Shown here one piece after another: positions 30,181 through 40,431 of a stretch of 54,324 nt of DNA. Below the pieces are notes generated by a model. The model did no database searches. It was not told where the DNA came from and saw only the letters and a program-made list of their open reading frames with translations. A program made the translations under genes and the position numbers. Every line of letters starts with the position of its first letter. Position 1 is the first letter of the stretch. Source of the stretch: Fennellomyces sp. T-0311 (lineage: Eukaryota > Mucoromycota > Mucoromycetes > Mucorales > Lichtheimiaceae); assembly GCA_025266875.1 (NCBI GenBank), contig JALLLT010000093.1:1-54324 (forward strand). The letters are read 5' to 3'.

Positions 30181-30268
30181 TTAAGCCAGTTTCTTTTTAT
30201 GTAAAGGAATCACAGTAGTTCTCGCGCCACGATTGCCTCCGGCTGTATGTTTAATGACCGCAACTTGT
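30181..30268 (-). pseudogene. CMC-A transposase, displaced C-terminus
   Basis: From the LTR border leftward, the frame reads QVAVIKHTAGGNRGARTTVI and then PLHKKKLA and TAA at 30183-30181. It continues the codon left open at 36007. The CMC-B protein ends in the matching way (SQVAVVAHGPQDDVQTARMV then VIPLPKRITV), which proves the join. It is displaced by the 5.7-kb LTR-C insertion. Confidence 0.9.
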
Positions 30269-30272
30269 GTAT

Positions 30273-30539
30273 TAATTTGGGGGTTAACTCCGTATAAGAG
30301 TTTTAGCTGTTTATTAACGTGGTTTTAGTAATTGAGCAGAAAAGGGTTTTGACTAAAAGGATTGTAGATCTTACTCTTTGTTGAGAGTTCGGTGTCGTGT
30401 AGTAGAAGTGGAGGGAAGAGAAAAGGGTAGATAATTGGGTTAGGTTTTTATACTAAGGAACGTATGACAGATTTACTATCTTGATGAGGCTCTCACAAAG
30501 GCTAAAACCGGACTTAACAATTTTGTGACAATCATTTCA
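30273..30539 (-). repeat. 3' LTR of LTR-C
   Basis: 267 bp. On the minus strand it opens TGAAATGATTGTCAC. Identical to the 5' LTR as far as I can compare. Confidence 0.95.
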
Positions 30540-32985
30540 TCCTCCCCTCACCATCGTGGTGTTCACTAAACACCTGCCTTGTATGATAATTGCGAAGCTC
30601 TTGACCATTCACCCTTCTTTTCAAGGCTCGTCCGGACGGTCCGATCAACTTGTAAACATTGTTTGGAAATGCCTTTTGGACGGTATAGATTTTGTCTTGG
30701 TACTTGGTATCCAACTTTCCTTTTCTGTTCCTATTTCTTTTGAGGACCATAGTTCCAGCCGCAAACTTCGCTTCTTCTTCGTTCCAATCCTGATCGTCTT
30801 CACTTGTACTCTTTTCTTGATCTCGCAAGTGTCGCTGCTGTAAATATAGCTGCCTTTCTTCTTCCATGAGTGCTTGGCCCACTTGTTGCAACTGATCCTC
30901 CTGAAATCGTCGGCAAGGCAACCTGAACAGTTTTTGGTACGGTGACATTTTCAGTCGGGCATGAATCTTGGAACGGTACGCATATAAGGCCGTATGCAGG
31001 TGATCATCCCATGTCTGGGGTTGTCTATACGCCAGTTTGCTCATCGCCTTGACAATCACGCCGTTCATGTGTTCCACCTTGGAATTTGTCATGGGATGAT
31101 ATGGACTGGAATAACGGTGCTTCGCTTGGACCAGGTTCATGAAAGTCTTCATCGTCTCGTTGTCAAAATGAGATCCGTTGTCCGTTAAAATTGATGCGAA
31201 CGGTCCATATGTACAGAAAATTTGTTCATAAAGGAACCGAGCAGTTGTCTGGGCATCCGCTACTTGGACTGCAGCAGCTACTGGCCAACCGGTATAGTGC
31301 TCCACCGCCATGATGATGTAGCGATTTCCTCTGCTGCTTCTTGGTTCAATTGGTCCAACATAGTCTAATCTCCAGATTTCGAATATCCTTTTGACTTTGA
31401 TGTGGCCCTTCAGAGGTTCTTTGGGGTTCAGGGCGGCAAAAACTTGGCATTCGTGGCAAGTGGCCACAAATTCTTTCACATCCCGGTAAGCCGTTGGCCA
31501 CCAATATTGCTCATACAAACGTCGCCAAGTTGCTTCCTTCCCGAAATGTCCATGTCCATCATGGATTTCTTGCAGTACCGCCAAACGCTCGTCCTTGTGT
31601 GGCACCCTCAACAACCGCTGGTCACTGATGACTCGATATAAATGCTGTTTGTCCACGCGATAATGTGCAGCTCTCTTCTTAAGAGATTTGTCCACGGTTT
31701 GGTCCAACTTGACGAGATATTCATAGATCTCCACTAGTTTCGGCTCATACAGTGACGACAATTCTGTTTGATCCGTTACCAACCAAACTGGAAAAAGGCC
31801 TTCCAGCACATCTTCTTCTCCTTCCGAGATCTGCTGCGGCGGATAACGTGACAACACGTCAGCTACCACATTGCTTTTCCCTGGCAGATGATGTATCGAA
31901 AAAGAGAATTCTTGTAGCGCCAAAAGGTACCGTTGCAGTTTTTGAGATGGCTCCCTCTTTGAGAACAAATACCGTACGCTATTCGAATCCATGTAGACTT
32001 CGAAGGTTCGATCCAAGAGATAACGCCGTAGTTTCTTGAGAGCGTACGTGATCGAAAGCAATTCTTTCTCTACCGTTGGGTACGATATTTCAGCACCTTG
32101 GAGTTTCCTGGACAAGAAGCAGACTGGACGATCGGCTTGAGTTTCCTCGTCGAATTGCACCAATACACATCCAATACCAACATCACTGGCATCACAATAC
32201 ACTTTGTATAATCCATCTGGCGAAGGGTGTTTGAGGACGGCACCATCGATAATTGCTTTTTTGGCAGATTGGAAGGCGGCTTCTTGCTCTTGCTTCCATT
32301 CGAATGACCGGTTCTTTTTGAGCATCTCGTTTAGGGGGGCGACAATGTCACTAAACGCTTGGATATGTCGTCGGTAAAACCCAGCTAACGATATGAACGC
32401 GCGGATATCCGTCTTGTTTTTCGGCACTGGGAATTCTTGTATCTGTTTCACCTTGTTAGGGTGAGGCCGAACCCCCGAGTGGGAGACCAAATACCCCAGC
32501 ATCTCTGTTTCTTGTTGTAGAAATCGGCTCTTCTTGGGTCGAAGTTTCAATGACACCTCCCGGAATCGCCGCAACAAAGACTCCAAATGCTGATAGTGTA
32601 ATTTCTCTTCTTCACTGAGAATTGCGACATCATCAACATAAGATACAACGAAGTCACTCAGAGGAAGAGTGGCCAGGAACAAGGCTCGGCTCAGGACTCC
32701 CGGTCCTACACTGGTTCCAAACGGCATAACTCGATAGCTGAAAAGACCCCAAGGGCTTGCCAGCGTAAGTTTTGGAATTGTTTCTTCATCCACAGCAACT
32801 TGGTTGAACGCCTTCAACAGGTCTACTGTCGATATCCATCGCTTGTTGGCGAAACGCTCGATCAAATGAGGGATCGTAGGCAACGGCCAAGGATCACGAA
32901 TAGCCAAGGCGTTTAGGTCTTGAAACTGAACCACAAGACGTTTCTCGCCAGACTTCTTCTTGACATACATACAGGGGAATCCCAT
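30532..32985 (-). CDS. Ty3/gypsy pol: RT, RNase H, integrase
   Basis: 817 codons, fully open. RT: YVKKKSGEKRLVVQFQDLNA, STVDLLKAFNQVAVDEE and DFVVSYVDDVAILSEEEK (YVDD, about residue 117). RNase H: KVYCDASDVGIGCVLVQFDE. Integrase: zinc domain IHDGHGHFGKEATWRRLYEQ and CHECQVF; core WRLDYVGPIEP, SILTDNGSHFDNE and SKVEHMNGVIV for D, D and E (about residues 540, 600 and 637). The C-terminus has a GPF/Y-like LDTKYQDKIYTVQKAFPNNVYK and no chromodomain. The frame starts just after a TAG; one G fewer than expected in a run of five (about 32986-32990) explains why RT is split from the upstream frame. The element is otherwise in perfect order. Confidence 0.92.
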   Translation of the reverse strand: MGFPCMYVKKKSGEKRLVVQFQDLNALAIRDPWPLPTIPHLIERFANKRWISTVDLLKAFNQVAVDEETIPKLTLASPWGLFSYRVMPFGTSVGPGVLSRALFLATLPLSDFVVSYVDDVAILSEEEKLHYQHLESLLRRFREVSLKLRPKKSRFLQQETEMLGYLVSHSGVRPHPNKVKQIQEFPVPKNKTDIRAFISLAGFYRRHIQAFSDIVAPLNEMLKKNRSFEWKQEQEAAFQSAKKAIIDGAVLKHPSPDGLYKVYCDASDVGIGCVLVQFDEETQADRPVCFLSRKLQGAEISYPTVEKELLSITYALKKLRRYLLDRTFEVYMDSNSVRYLFSKREPSQKLQRYLLALQEFSFSIHHLPGKSNVVADVLSRYPPQQISEGEEDVLEGLFPVWLVTDQTELSSLYEPKLVEIYEYLVKLDQTVDKSLKKRAAHYRVDKQHLYRVISDQRLLRVPHKDERLAVLQEIHDGHGHFGKEATWRRLYEQYWWPTAYRDVKEFVATCHECQVFAALNPKEPLKGHIKVKRIFEIWRLDYVGPIEPRSSRGNRYIIMAVEHYTGWPVAAAVQVADAQTTARFLYEQIFCTYGPFASILTDNGSHFDNETMKTFMNLVQAKHRYSSPYHPMTNSKVEHMNGVIVKAMSKLAYRQPQTWDDHLHTALYAYRSKIHARLKMSPYQKLFRLPCRRFQEDQLQQVGQALMEEERQLYLQQRHLRDQEKSTSEDDQDWNEEEAKFAAGTMVLKRNRNRKGKLDTKYQDKIYTVQKAFPNNVYKLIGPSGRALKRRVNGQELRNYHTRQVFSEHHDGEGRMK
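30540..30552 (-). promoter_or_regulatory. polypurine tract of LTR-C
   Basis: GGTGAGGGGAGGA on the minus strand, directly before the TGAAATG opening of the 3' LTR. It overlaps the end of the pol frame (stop at 30532). Confidence 0.8.
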
Positions 32986-35636
32986 CCCCCGCTACTGTGA
33001 CCCTTCTTGCTTGGTCCATGCATGGCAGGTATGATTTGACCATTCTTGAGCATCTCGCCTAATTCTTTGCGCAATGTCTCCAATTCCGAATGGGACATGT
33101 GACCATTTGGTCGATGCATCACTGGCTTGGCATCTCCCGTGTCAATGTGTAATTTGAGAAGGTTGGTCTGAGCCAAATCCTGGTAATGGATTCCAAAGAC
33201 GTCCAAATACCGGTTTAGTATTTCCCAAAGTCTCTCTTCTTGTTCCTGAGTCAATGTACTCTTGTCAATGGCAGATTGGAGCTCTTCACGAATCTCTTCA
33301 TCCGTAGACGGCGGATCTGGGTTATACTGAATGTCCGGGCCATCCACATGTAAGATTTCTTCAGGCTCAAGTTCAATCTCGGTTTCACTGTCCTCACATG
33401 GCACCACCAGGTAATATTCCTCCTCATTTTCGCTAGAAGAGCGCTCACTTCCGCCTGACCCTGTTCCTTCGGTGTCATAGACGTCCGATGGTGAATCGTC
33501 TTCAATAAGCGGGCTCTTTGCTTGTGCTTGAGAACCTTGATAAGTGACTTGAAGAGGTTCGACTCCTTGTTTTGTCGTCATGCCCCAATAGTGTTTGCTC
33601 CAATCCGTGAATATGCCGAGTACATGAAGTGCATGTCTTCCAAGTAGTAGATCGTAATCAATTTGATCGAAGACCACGACGTCCACCGCCAATGTTGTAT
33701 TGTGGAGAGTGACTTCAACGTCTTGCACAATGCCTAGTGCAGGCACCTTCCTCCCGTCGGCCATACTGTACTTCATAGTGTGACTTGTAGGCTGAAGGTG
33801 TAGCTGATCTGCCAACGCTTTACTCATCAAACAACTTGTTGATCCTCCATCAAGGACTGCTGCAGTATGTACCGCGTCTTGAACCACAACATTGATCCTT
33901 GGCGCTCCAAGACCAAGAACAGGAGTTGGCTTGTGTTGGGCCATGAGGGTTTCTTCTGTTCTCATCGTTCGTTGTCTTTGTCTCTTAGTGGCCAGTTTCT
34001 TCAGATCCGTGCGGAATCCTTTCACCGAGTTATTGAGCTGTTCCAACGAAACATTGAAAACCTTGGCACCCGCGATATCAACAGCTCGGATTGTGCTGCC
34101 TGGCACATCAAACACCTCTGTGTTCTTGTTTTGCGCTGCCTTTACTGTTACCGGTGGAGCATTCGTCGACCTCAACACCTTCGCCTGAGTAACAGTTCTG
34201 ACAACGTCTGTCTTACCAGTAGCCTCAGCTACCTGTCCTGCCGCAGGTCTGATTGCCTTTGCCGATTGAGTTTTGGCATTCGACTTCCCTTGTCGTGCCT
34301 TCCTCGGAGGGGTCATTGGTTCGGGTGGATCAATCTCCATTACGTCCTCCTTAGCCGACATAGAATTTGGTACCCTGAGTCGAATTCGCTTAATGTTCTG
34401 AGTCTTGATCCTTGCTGAACTTTCGCCACCTGATCGGTCCCGCTTGTTTGTGATGGCAACTAATGCAGGCTCTGCGTTATCTCCCGACTCGTCGTCAGCC
34501 CAAGATCCTTCATGCTCGTGATCTGAGGAGATTGCCACCAAATACGATGGCTGTGTTGCCCCATCATTGATTTCACGGGGTCTACGGTTGGGACATTCAT
34601 AGTACTTGTGTCCAACAGGGGACTTGGAGCCCTTGCAAATCTTGCATGGTGATGTGCACTCCCGCGCGCGATGTCCCTCTTGGTAGCAATTGAAACATTC
34701 CGTATTGGTCTGAGCAATACTTGGGCTGGGTCCTCGATCCCATTTCCTTGTGGACTGGACCTCTTGTACCTCGTCGACTCTTAAGGTAAGAGCACCCAAC
34801 TGCGCGGTAATTTTTGCAATGGCATCATTTTCGGTTGTACTAATCTTGCTTTGGGATTTGGCCAGGTCCTTGGGACGGGGATCTTGGTGAGACCTTCCCG
34901 ACTTTGCCACCTGTTTCGAACCCCTTTTGTGTTTACGGTGCGACATCTTCTCGTGATCATCGATATCACTACTTTCTTCGGAAGACGAGGACGAAGAACT
35001 TGAATCGCTCTGACGGGCTCGGGCTCGAAACTTCGCCAGTTTCTTCCATAGTTTTCTTATTTCTCGATCGTCACTGGAGGATTCGGATGATGACGCACTT
35101 TCATCTTCGTCAGATGATACATAACGGTTGCGGTAAAACATGGCCAGTTTCTTCGCTTCTTTAACCGTTTTAGGGTTTTTTTGATCCACGTACACCCGCA
35201 TGGATTTATCACCCAATCCATGAACGAAAATGTTACACAGCTCCAATTCGGACAACTTGGAATCCTTCCCTGTTTCCTTCTTGTACTGTCGTTCATAACG
35301 CATACGTAAATCGTCGAACCGATCACAGTATCCACGCAACTTCTCATTGCTATGTCTTTTGATCTTGAGTAATTGATGGAGGGCTGGCTTCCGCCCTACC
35401 CGCGAATCATCGTATCGTTCCACGAAGGCTTCCTTGAACTCAGTCCATGTTTCAAACTCTTGGTTGAAAAACCATTTTCGTACTTTGCGACCCAAATGGA
35501 ACGGCACATCATTCAGCTTTGATTTGTCATCCCACTCGGCTCCAGTGTTAGATCGTTCCATCAGTTCGAGCCAGTATTCGGGATCTTCTCCTTCTTTGTA
35601 CGTGATCAGCTTCACGCTGTTGGTCATCTTGGTCAT
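32913..35636 (-). CDS. Ty3/gypsy gag-protease polyprotein with start of RT
   Basis: From ATG 35636 (MTKMTNSVKLITYKEGEDPE) the frame has 907 codons; it is also open upstream to 35738 without an ATG. The capsid-like Retrotrans_gag region (YWLELMERSNTGAEWDDKSK to FVHGLGDKSMRVYVDQK) is followed by a Ser/Asp-rich linker. A CCHC knuckle, CFNCYQEGHRARECTSP, lies near residue 313. A retropepsin-like domain near residue 595 has VLDGGSTSCLMSKALADQL (Asp-Gly-Gly instead of Asp-Ser/Thr-Gly). The frame then enters the RT lead-in (HIDTGDAKPVMHRPNGHMSH, KNGQIIPAM) and ends out of frame at 32913. RT continues in the -1 frame from about 32990. Gag packages the RNA, and protease matures the product. Confidence 0.9.
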   Translation of the reverse strand: MTKMTNSVKLITYKEGEDPEYWLELMERSNTGAEWDDKSKLNDVPFHLGRKVRKWFFNQEFETWTEFKEAFVERYDDSRVGRKPALHQLLKIKRHSNEKLRGYCDRFDDLRMRYERQYKKETGKDSKLSELELCNIFVHGLGDKSMRVYVDQKNPKTVKEAKKLAMFYRNRYVSSDEDESASSSESSSDDREIRKLWKKLAKFRARARQSDSSSSSSSSEESSDIDDHEKMSHRKHKRGSKQVAKSGRSHQDPRPKDLAKSQSKISTTENDAIAKITAQLGALTLRVDEVQEVQSTRKWDRGPSPSIAQTNTECFNCYQEGHRARECTSPCKICKGSKSPVGHKYYECPNRRPREINDGATQPSYLVAISSDHEHEGSWADDESGDNAEPALVAITNKRDRSGGESSARIKTQNIKRIRLRVPNSMSAKEDVMEIDPPEPMTPPRKARQGKSNAKTQSAKAIRPAAGQVAEATGKTDVVRTVTQAKVLRSTNAPPVTVKAAQNKNTEVFDVPGSTIRAVDIAGAKVFNVSLEQLNNSVKGFRTDLKKLATKRQRQRTMRTEETLMAQHKPTPVLGLGAPRINVVVQDAVHTAAVLDGGSTSCLMSKALADQLHLQPTSHTMKYSMADGRKVPALGIVQDVEVTLHNTTLAVDVVVFDQIDYDLLLGRHALHVLGIFTDWSKHYWGMTTKQGVEPLQVTYQGSQAQAKSPLIEDDSPSDVYDTEGTGSGGSERSSSENEEEYYLVVPCEDSETEIELEPEEILHVDGPDIQYNPDPPSTDEEIREELQSAIDKSTLTQEQEERLWEILNRYLDVFGIHYQDLAQTNLLKLHIDTGDAKPVMHRPNGHMSHSELETLRKELGEMLKNGQIIPAMHGPSKKGHSSGGWDSPVCMSRRSLARNVLWFSFKT

Positions 35637-35721
35637 GATTTGTTTTTGAAGCAGTTCGAGGGGCTTCTCGAGCGCTTTGTTAACTTTTGCTTGTATACTC
35701 GTCAGAATTGTCTGCCCTTTT

Positions 35722-35737
35722 CTGATAGAAGGCACCA
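35722..35737 (-). promoter_or_regulatory. primer-binding site of LTR-C
   Basis: The minus strand reads TGGTGCCTTCTATCAG. TGG pairs with the CCA of a tRNA ending in GGCACCA. The tRNA identity is not determined. Confidence 0.7.
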
Positions 35738-35739
35738 AT

Positions 35740-36006
35740 TAATTTGGGGGTTAACTCCGTATAAGAGTTTTAGCTGTTTATTAACGTGGTTTTAGTAATT
35801 GAGCAGAAAAGGGTTTTGACTAAAAGGATTGTAGATCTTACTCTTTGTTGAGAGTTCGGTGTCGTGTAGTAGAAGTGGAGGGAAGAGAAAAGGGTAGATA
35901 ATTGGGTTAGGTTTTTATACTAAGGAACGTATGACAGATTTACTATCTTGATGAGGCTCTCACAAAGGCTAAAACCGGACTTAACAATTTTGTGACAATC
36001 ATTTCA
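35740..36006 (-). repeat. 5' LTR of LTR-C
   Basis: 267 bp, identical copy. Followed inward by two bases and the TGG-type primer-binding site. Confidence 0.95.
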
Positions 36007-39000
36007 GTATACAGCCGATGGACAGGCAAGATGCAATAGAAATCTGGTTGGGTATATTCGCTCGACCAAGTCTCAATGTATTGATCGGTGTATTCGTGGA
36101 CACGATCCTCAGCTTCTTGAAGGTAACGGACAAAGGCAAAGACGTGGTGTATGGGCCGGCCATCAATGAGAAGCGTATGTCTGAAAAAGTACTGGATCTC
36201 ACAGGGCCAGAAGATGACATTCCGCGGGCCTGTTGCGAACAAAACGAGAGCGTGAGCACCTCTACGTGACCGTGCTGCAAAGCTTCGGTACGTCTGCCCC
36301 ATAAGCGTGATCGTCGCCATCACCTCGATCAAGTTGCTGACAAGTACCCCTTGGCCGGTCTGATTTTCTACATCGTCCAGCAGTATGGCAGGATACTGCG
36401 TACGATAAAACGCCAACAAGCAATGGTAATCATCGAGCGTCATGCGAGAAGAGGGTTTGACTTTTAATGGATAGGCATCCGGCGGCAGTAGCTCGCTTCC
36501 CTTCACACTGCCAATGGCATCGGTATCTGTGGAAAGTGCGTAGAACGTGTGGATGTCGAAGTTCAGTGGCAATTCGGCAATAGTGTCCTGGATCGGCTGG
36601 ACCTTATCCATAAAGCGGTTCAAAAATTGAAGATACACAGGAGCGGCACCAAAACGAGTTGCGAACGAATTCACGAAGTCGCGAACACCTGTCTTTTCCT
36701 GGAACTTTCTCATGAACGTGGCCTCGAACGAATCTTTCTGGTTGGTGTCGATGTCTTTCAAATAGCCATTGTACCTCTCGAAGCTAAACAACCACCAGCC
36801 GTACAGAGAGGAGAAGTCCGCGATTGTCTCTCGCAGATGCAAGTGGAGATGCATGTTTGGTGAGATGAACCGGGCATCGTAGTTCACCTGGACTCCACGG
36901 CAAAACTGGACCAGTTCTTCGTCTGCAGAAGCAACCTCATCTTCGGTAATGGATGGCCTAACCAAAGTACGACAGGCATCGACAAAGTGCAGCCAGTTGC
37001 GAAGTTTGTCATGAGGGAGGCGACCGTTCAGCACAATCGGCGAGTATATAAGACACCACGACTTCCAGTCATCCGCTGTCATAAACGCAAAGCCGTTCTC
37101 GATCTTCCGGTTCAGCGAGACGTAGTCCGAAGGAGGTACAATGGTGTCAGCGATCTTCTGCATTTGTCGCAGATCTCTGGTTGTCAAGTCCCGGTCAGAG
37201 AGCCACTTCTTAGCCATACGTCTCGCCGTGCCGAGAAACAAGTTGTGCATAGGGTCAACGATTGTGCAGCGGATTGGATCAAAGTAATGCAGGCGATGGA
37301 GCTCAGAGTATCGAGCTCCATGATCGCGTTCAATTTGGCGGCGAGCGTCTCTTGTTTCGGCGTCGCGCCATAATGTAGCTTGAGTTCGGTATGCGTGAGG
37401 ATCCCGAGGAACCCAGGTACTAACGTCAAAGCCAGAATAGTCAATGCGGCCGGTATCGGGAAACGTTGTAAACTGTCGATCACATTTATGGCATGCGTTG
37501 CGGCTCGCGGCAGGGATATCACAGGCGACGTTTAGAAGAGCGACTCGGACATTCGCACCAGTTGGTACCTCAGCGGTGGCAATGTTAAAACCTGTGTACC
37601 ATTCCACCAAGTCATCTGTCAAGGGCCTCAAGTAATGGTTCAAGTCTGACGTGCTTGCTTCCTTTGGCCCGGGCATTACACCCACAAGAATGACATTCTC
37701 CGTTTTGAAACGGTCGGCACGAGGCAGGTTGTTGATCGTAAGGTAGATGGCACCACAAGAGTATGTCGAATTAAGGTATGGTGAAAACCAATCAACATTG
37801 ATCGTCTGCAATAGAGATCGAGGCCTAGCAACAAAAGGTTGCTGGTTGGCGCCTTCAACGTTTCGCCACATGTCACCGTCATATATATCCGAGAATGTCC
37901 GTGCCATACGCCGACGGTGGGTACGCCAGTGCTCCAACTTCGCCTCGAACCCGGGACGCTTGAACATCCTCTCAAGTGAGGCTCTGAGTGGCTGATAGAC
38001 AAATGTCTTTACTGGGGTGCGCTGACCTGCAACGTCTTGAAACAATGGTTTGCCACAACGACGATCGTATCGGATGTCATTGTTGGTGCATTCATCCGAG
38101 ATGGCAGGTTGTCCTGGTCCAAGGCGATACAGGTAGTGGCATCGAGGACAAGATACGTAGGTGCGCAGGCGATCGGTCAATGAGGAGAAGCCAGTATATC
38201 GACGCAATGTTGCAAGTGACCCTGGCAGCGAAAACGTTGGGAATACCTCTGCAAGCACAATCGTACAAAAGTCGATCAAAATGGTAACCGCCCGCTCGGA
38301 AAGGAAATGTAGTTGAAAAAGGACAATGAATACCACAGTGAAAGTGAGTAGCAGCGGGACGGTGTTCATCCAGGAAGTATTCGCATGACGAATTTGCGTA
38401 AGTTCTACAGTCATGTACAATGTGAGGATAATGCAAATATGTATAATAAACTGCTTCTTAACAACTAACCTTCCTCGTTGACTACCTCTGTTGCATTGTT
38501 CACTTGTTGCCCTTGCATTGCGAACTCGACATCCAAAGCATCCATTGCACCGCCAGTATCACTACTACCATCGCTATCGCTTGGATCGGCATCATCGTCA
38601 TCACGCATGTATTCGTCGTCATTGGCATCGGAAACGTTATCGCCACCATCTTCGTCGTCATATACATCGTCATCCGAAGAGATTAACTCTTCCAGTGGTT
38701 CACCATCCATCTTTACTATATGAATTTTAGTAAACGCTATGCGATATACAGAATGAGCCGTTACCATCATCATCTGCAGGACGTATTGGTGTTCCTTGTC
38801 TACGCATCATCGGTGCTGGATCAGCAAACTGCTGCTGTCTCTCGAATCGTGCCACAACTGCACGCACTGTAATGTTAACATTATTATTATTGGTTCGTTC
38901 TTTCAAGCATTCCAATAAAGAAATACCATCATCTCTAGGTCCAGCAAACGATCGCTCATAATGTCTTTCGCGTGCTTCCCGCGATATCATCCGGAATCCA

Positions 39001-39050
39001 AGGTTATTCTGTGCACTGCACACGGAACAATAACAGGCCACATCGTTCAT
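36007..39050 (-). pseudogene. CMC-A tnp2-like transposase, main part
   Basis: Exons 39050-38765, 38715-38470 and 38404-36007 join in phase; with the tail at 30268-30181 the product is 1005 residues. Exon 1 has a Cys-rich start (CYCSVCSAQNNLGFRMISRE). Exon 2 is very acidic. Exon 3 opens with hydrophobic helices, then CPRCHYLYRL, TINVDWFSPYLNSTYSCGAI, YFDPIRCTIVDPMHNLFLG and WWLFSFERYNGYLKDIDTN. These are marks of Transposase_21/tnp2 proteins of CACTA elements, which cut and join the element ends. Compared with CMC-B, about ten residues containing GFTAH are missing before ACHKC. A TATA box lies 36 bp upstream. The gene is broken only by LTR-C. Confidence 0.88.
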
Positions 39051-39085
39051 TGAAGTGATAGAGAAAAAGTTTAATGAGAACTGCT

Positions 39086-39093
39086 CTTTTATA
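39086..39093 (-). promoter_or_regulatory. TATA box of the CMC-A transposase
   Basis: TATAAAAG on the minus strand, 36 bp before the start codon at 39050. The CMC-B transposase has the same box 68 bp before its start. Confidence 0.5.
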
Positions 39094-39270
39094 CACTTCG
39101 TATCTTATTAACGCGCTTATATTGGATAAGCAAGCCATATTAAAAACACATGGCTTAATGAATTACAGGCAACTTTTACAGAACAATAGCACTATTGTGC
39201 ATGATATAATTAATGCAGCTGCAACAGCTTGCAAGACTTTGCTTATGCAACCCCAATGTGACGCGTGGCA

Positions 39271-40431
39271 TTACAGGATATTGAGCGATAAATTTTTAAA
39301 TTGCTTTTTGTCCTTGGTAACGCCTCCAAAAAATAGCAAAACTTGCTCTCTCAACTGCTGAAATTTCTCCAGCGGCGAGCTCTCGATTCTTTTCTTCGTA
39401 CGATCGATCGCCAATGCATCCGTTCCTTCATTAGCTCTCCATTGATGCAACTCCCCATCGATCCCGTTCTCTTCCTAATCAAAATGGTGGTGGAACAATA
39501 CCACCTCCTTCGCCTTCGGCTCATACAGTGCTTTAATGCTAGATAAAAAGAAAGCCTCCTAATTTAGAATAATGCAGCGGTATACATGATGCGGGTTTAG
39601 TACATACAGTACTTTCTCCCTTGCGAACGACGGGCGGAGCATGACCAGAGCACTGCGGCCATCATCTGAGGCACAGCACGTCGGATCAATGCAGCCGTCG
39701 TTGGGCAGCTCCATTTTCAGCCCCTGGTATCGTTGCTAACGCTGCTGCTGTTTGATGCTTACATATCCAACAACTGGTATTATTAAAAAAATGGGGTCGA
39801 AAACTACCTTCCTTTTTTGTAAATTACGCTGGGTTTTTTTCGTTGCTCTCATTTCTATTTGTTCCTCTGCTCTTGAAAAAAGTTTTTCGGTTATTCCGCA
39901 AGAATCATATTGGACGACCTCAAAAGGTTGCAAAAGTATGTCTGTCTGGCAGGTTTTGCTACATTTTTTTATTACTATGCTTACATGCAGTTTTTTTGGG
40001 ATCAATCCAAAGAACGTATGGATCTTTGTGAATGTTTACTTTTTTTCGTATCACTGAGATGTCTGTGAGCCTCAGGCCGTGTTTTTAATTTTCTTTTACA
40101 GTGGCGGCCTTCACAAACCACAGCAATAGAATTCTGTAATGCAGTTGGCTATAGGCATATACACCTTTCATACAGCGAACATATTGGATATGACAGACCA
40201 TATTACTTTATCTTTTCTACATTCGTAGTTTCGCAGGGTGCCGGAGGAATCGCCCCCAAACACAAAACAATAGTGGGTTTCTGTTTGAGAATTTACCCTG
40301 CTACTTTTGTCTTCCCAGTGTTGGTTCCAATGATGTGGCTGAACAACTGGTCGAAAATATAATGGATTCGAGCATCCATCGACGCAGGTACGTATGGTGA
40401 AGCTTTTGAGCAGTAGATACATACGATACAA
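39271..40431 (-). pseudogene. remnants of a further spliced gene inside CMC-A
   Basis: Coding-like pieces appear on the minus strand. 39474-39271 follows a good splice acceptor (TTTTGATTAG) and encodes 67 residues (GELHQWRANEGTDALAIDRT, LEKFQQLREQVLLFFGG) to a stop. 39713-39558 encodes MELPNDGCIDPTCCASDDGR and onward. 40140-40010 contains VCEGRHCKRKLKTRPEAHRH, a Cys/His pattern like the first exon of tnp2-type genes. 40431-40168 contains HYCFVFGGDSSGTLRN. I could not join them in one consistent frame. They may be a decayed third gene of CMC-A or the head of an older transposase. Function not recognised. Confidence 0.35.

Larger units (their letters stand above)
30273..36006 (-). mobile_element. 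very young Ty3/gypsy element (LTR-C)
   Basis: Two 267-bp LTRs (30273-30539 and 35740-36006) look identical base for base. GTAT is duplicated on both sides (30269-30272 and 36007-36010). The primer-binding site after the 5' LTR starts TGGTGCCTTCTATC on the minus strand (35737 down), complementary to a tRNA end in GGCACCA. The polypurine tract GGTGAGGGGAGGA precedes the 3' LTR. Two large frames encode gag-protease and RT-RNase H-integrase. It landed inside the CMC-A transposase gene and is probably the latest event in the window. Confidence 0.95.

Noticed and set aside
33867..34418. 183-codon plus-strand frame, and other antisense frames over LTR-C
   Set aside because: They lie opposite well-supported gag/pol frames and have no recognisable content.
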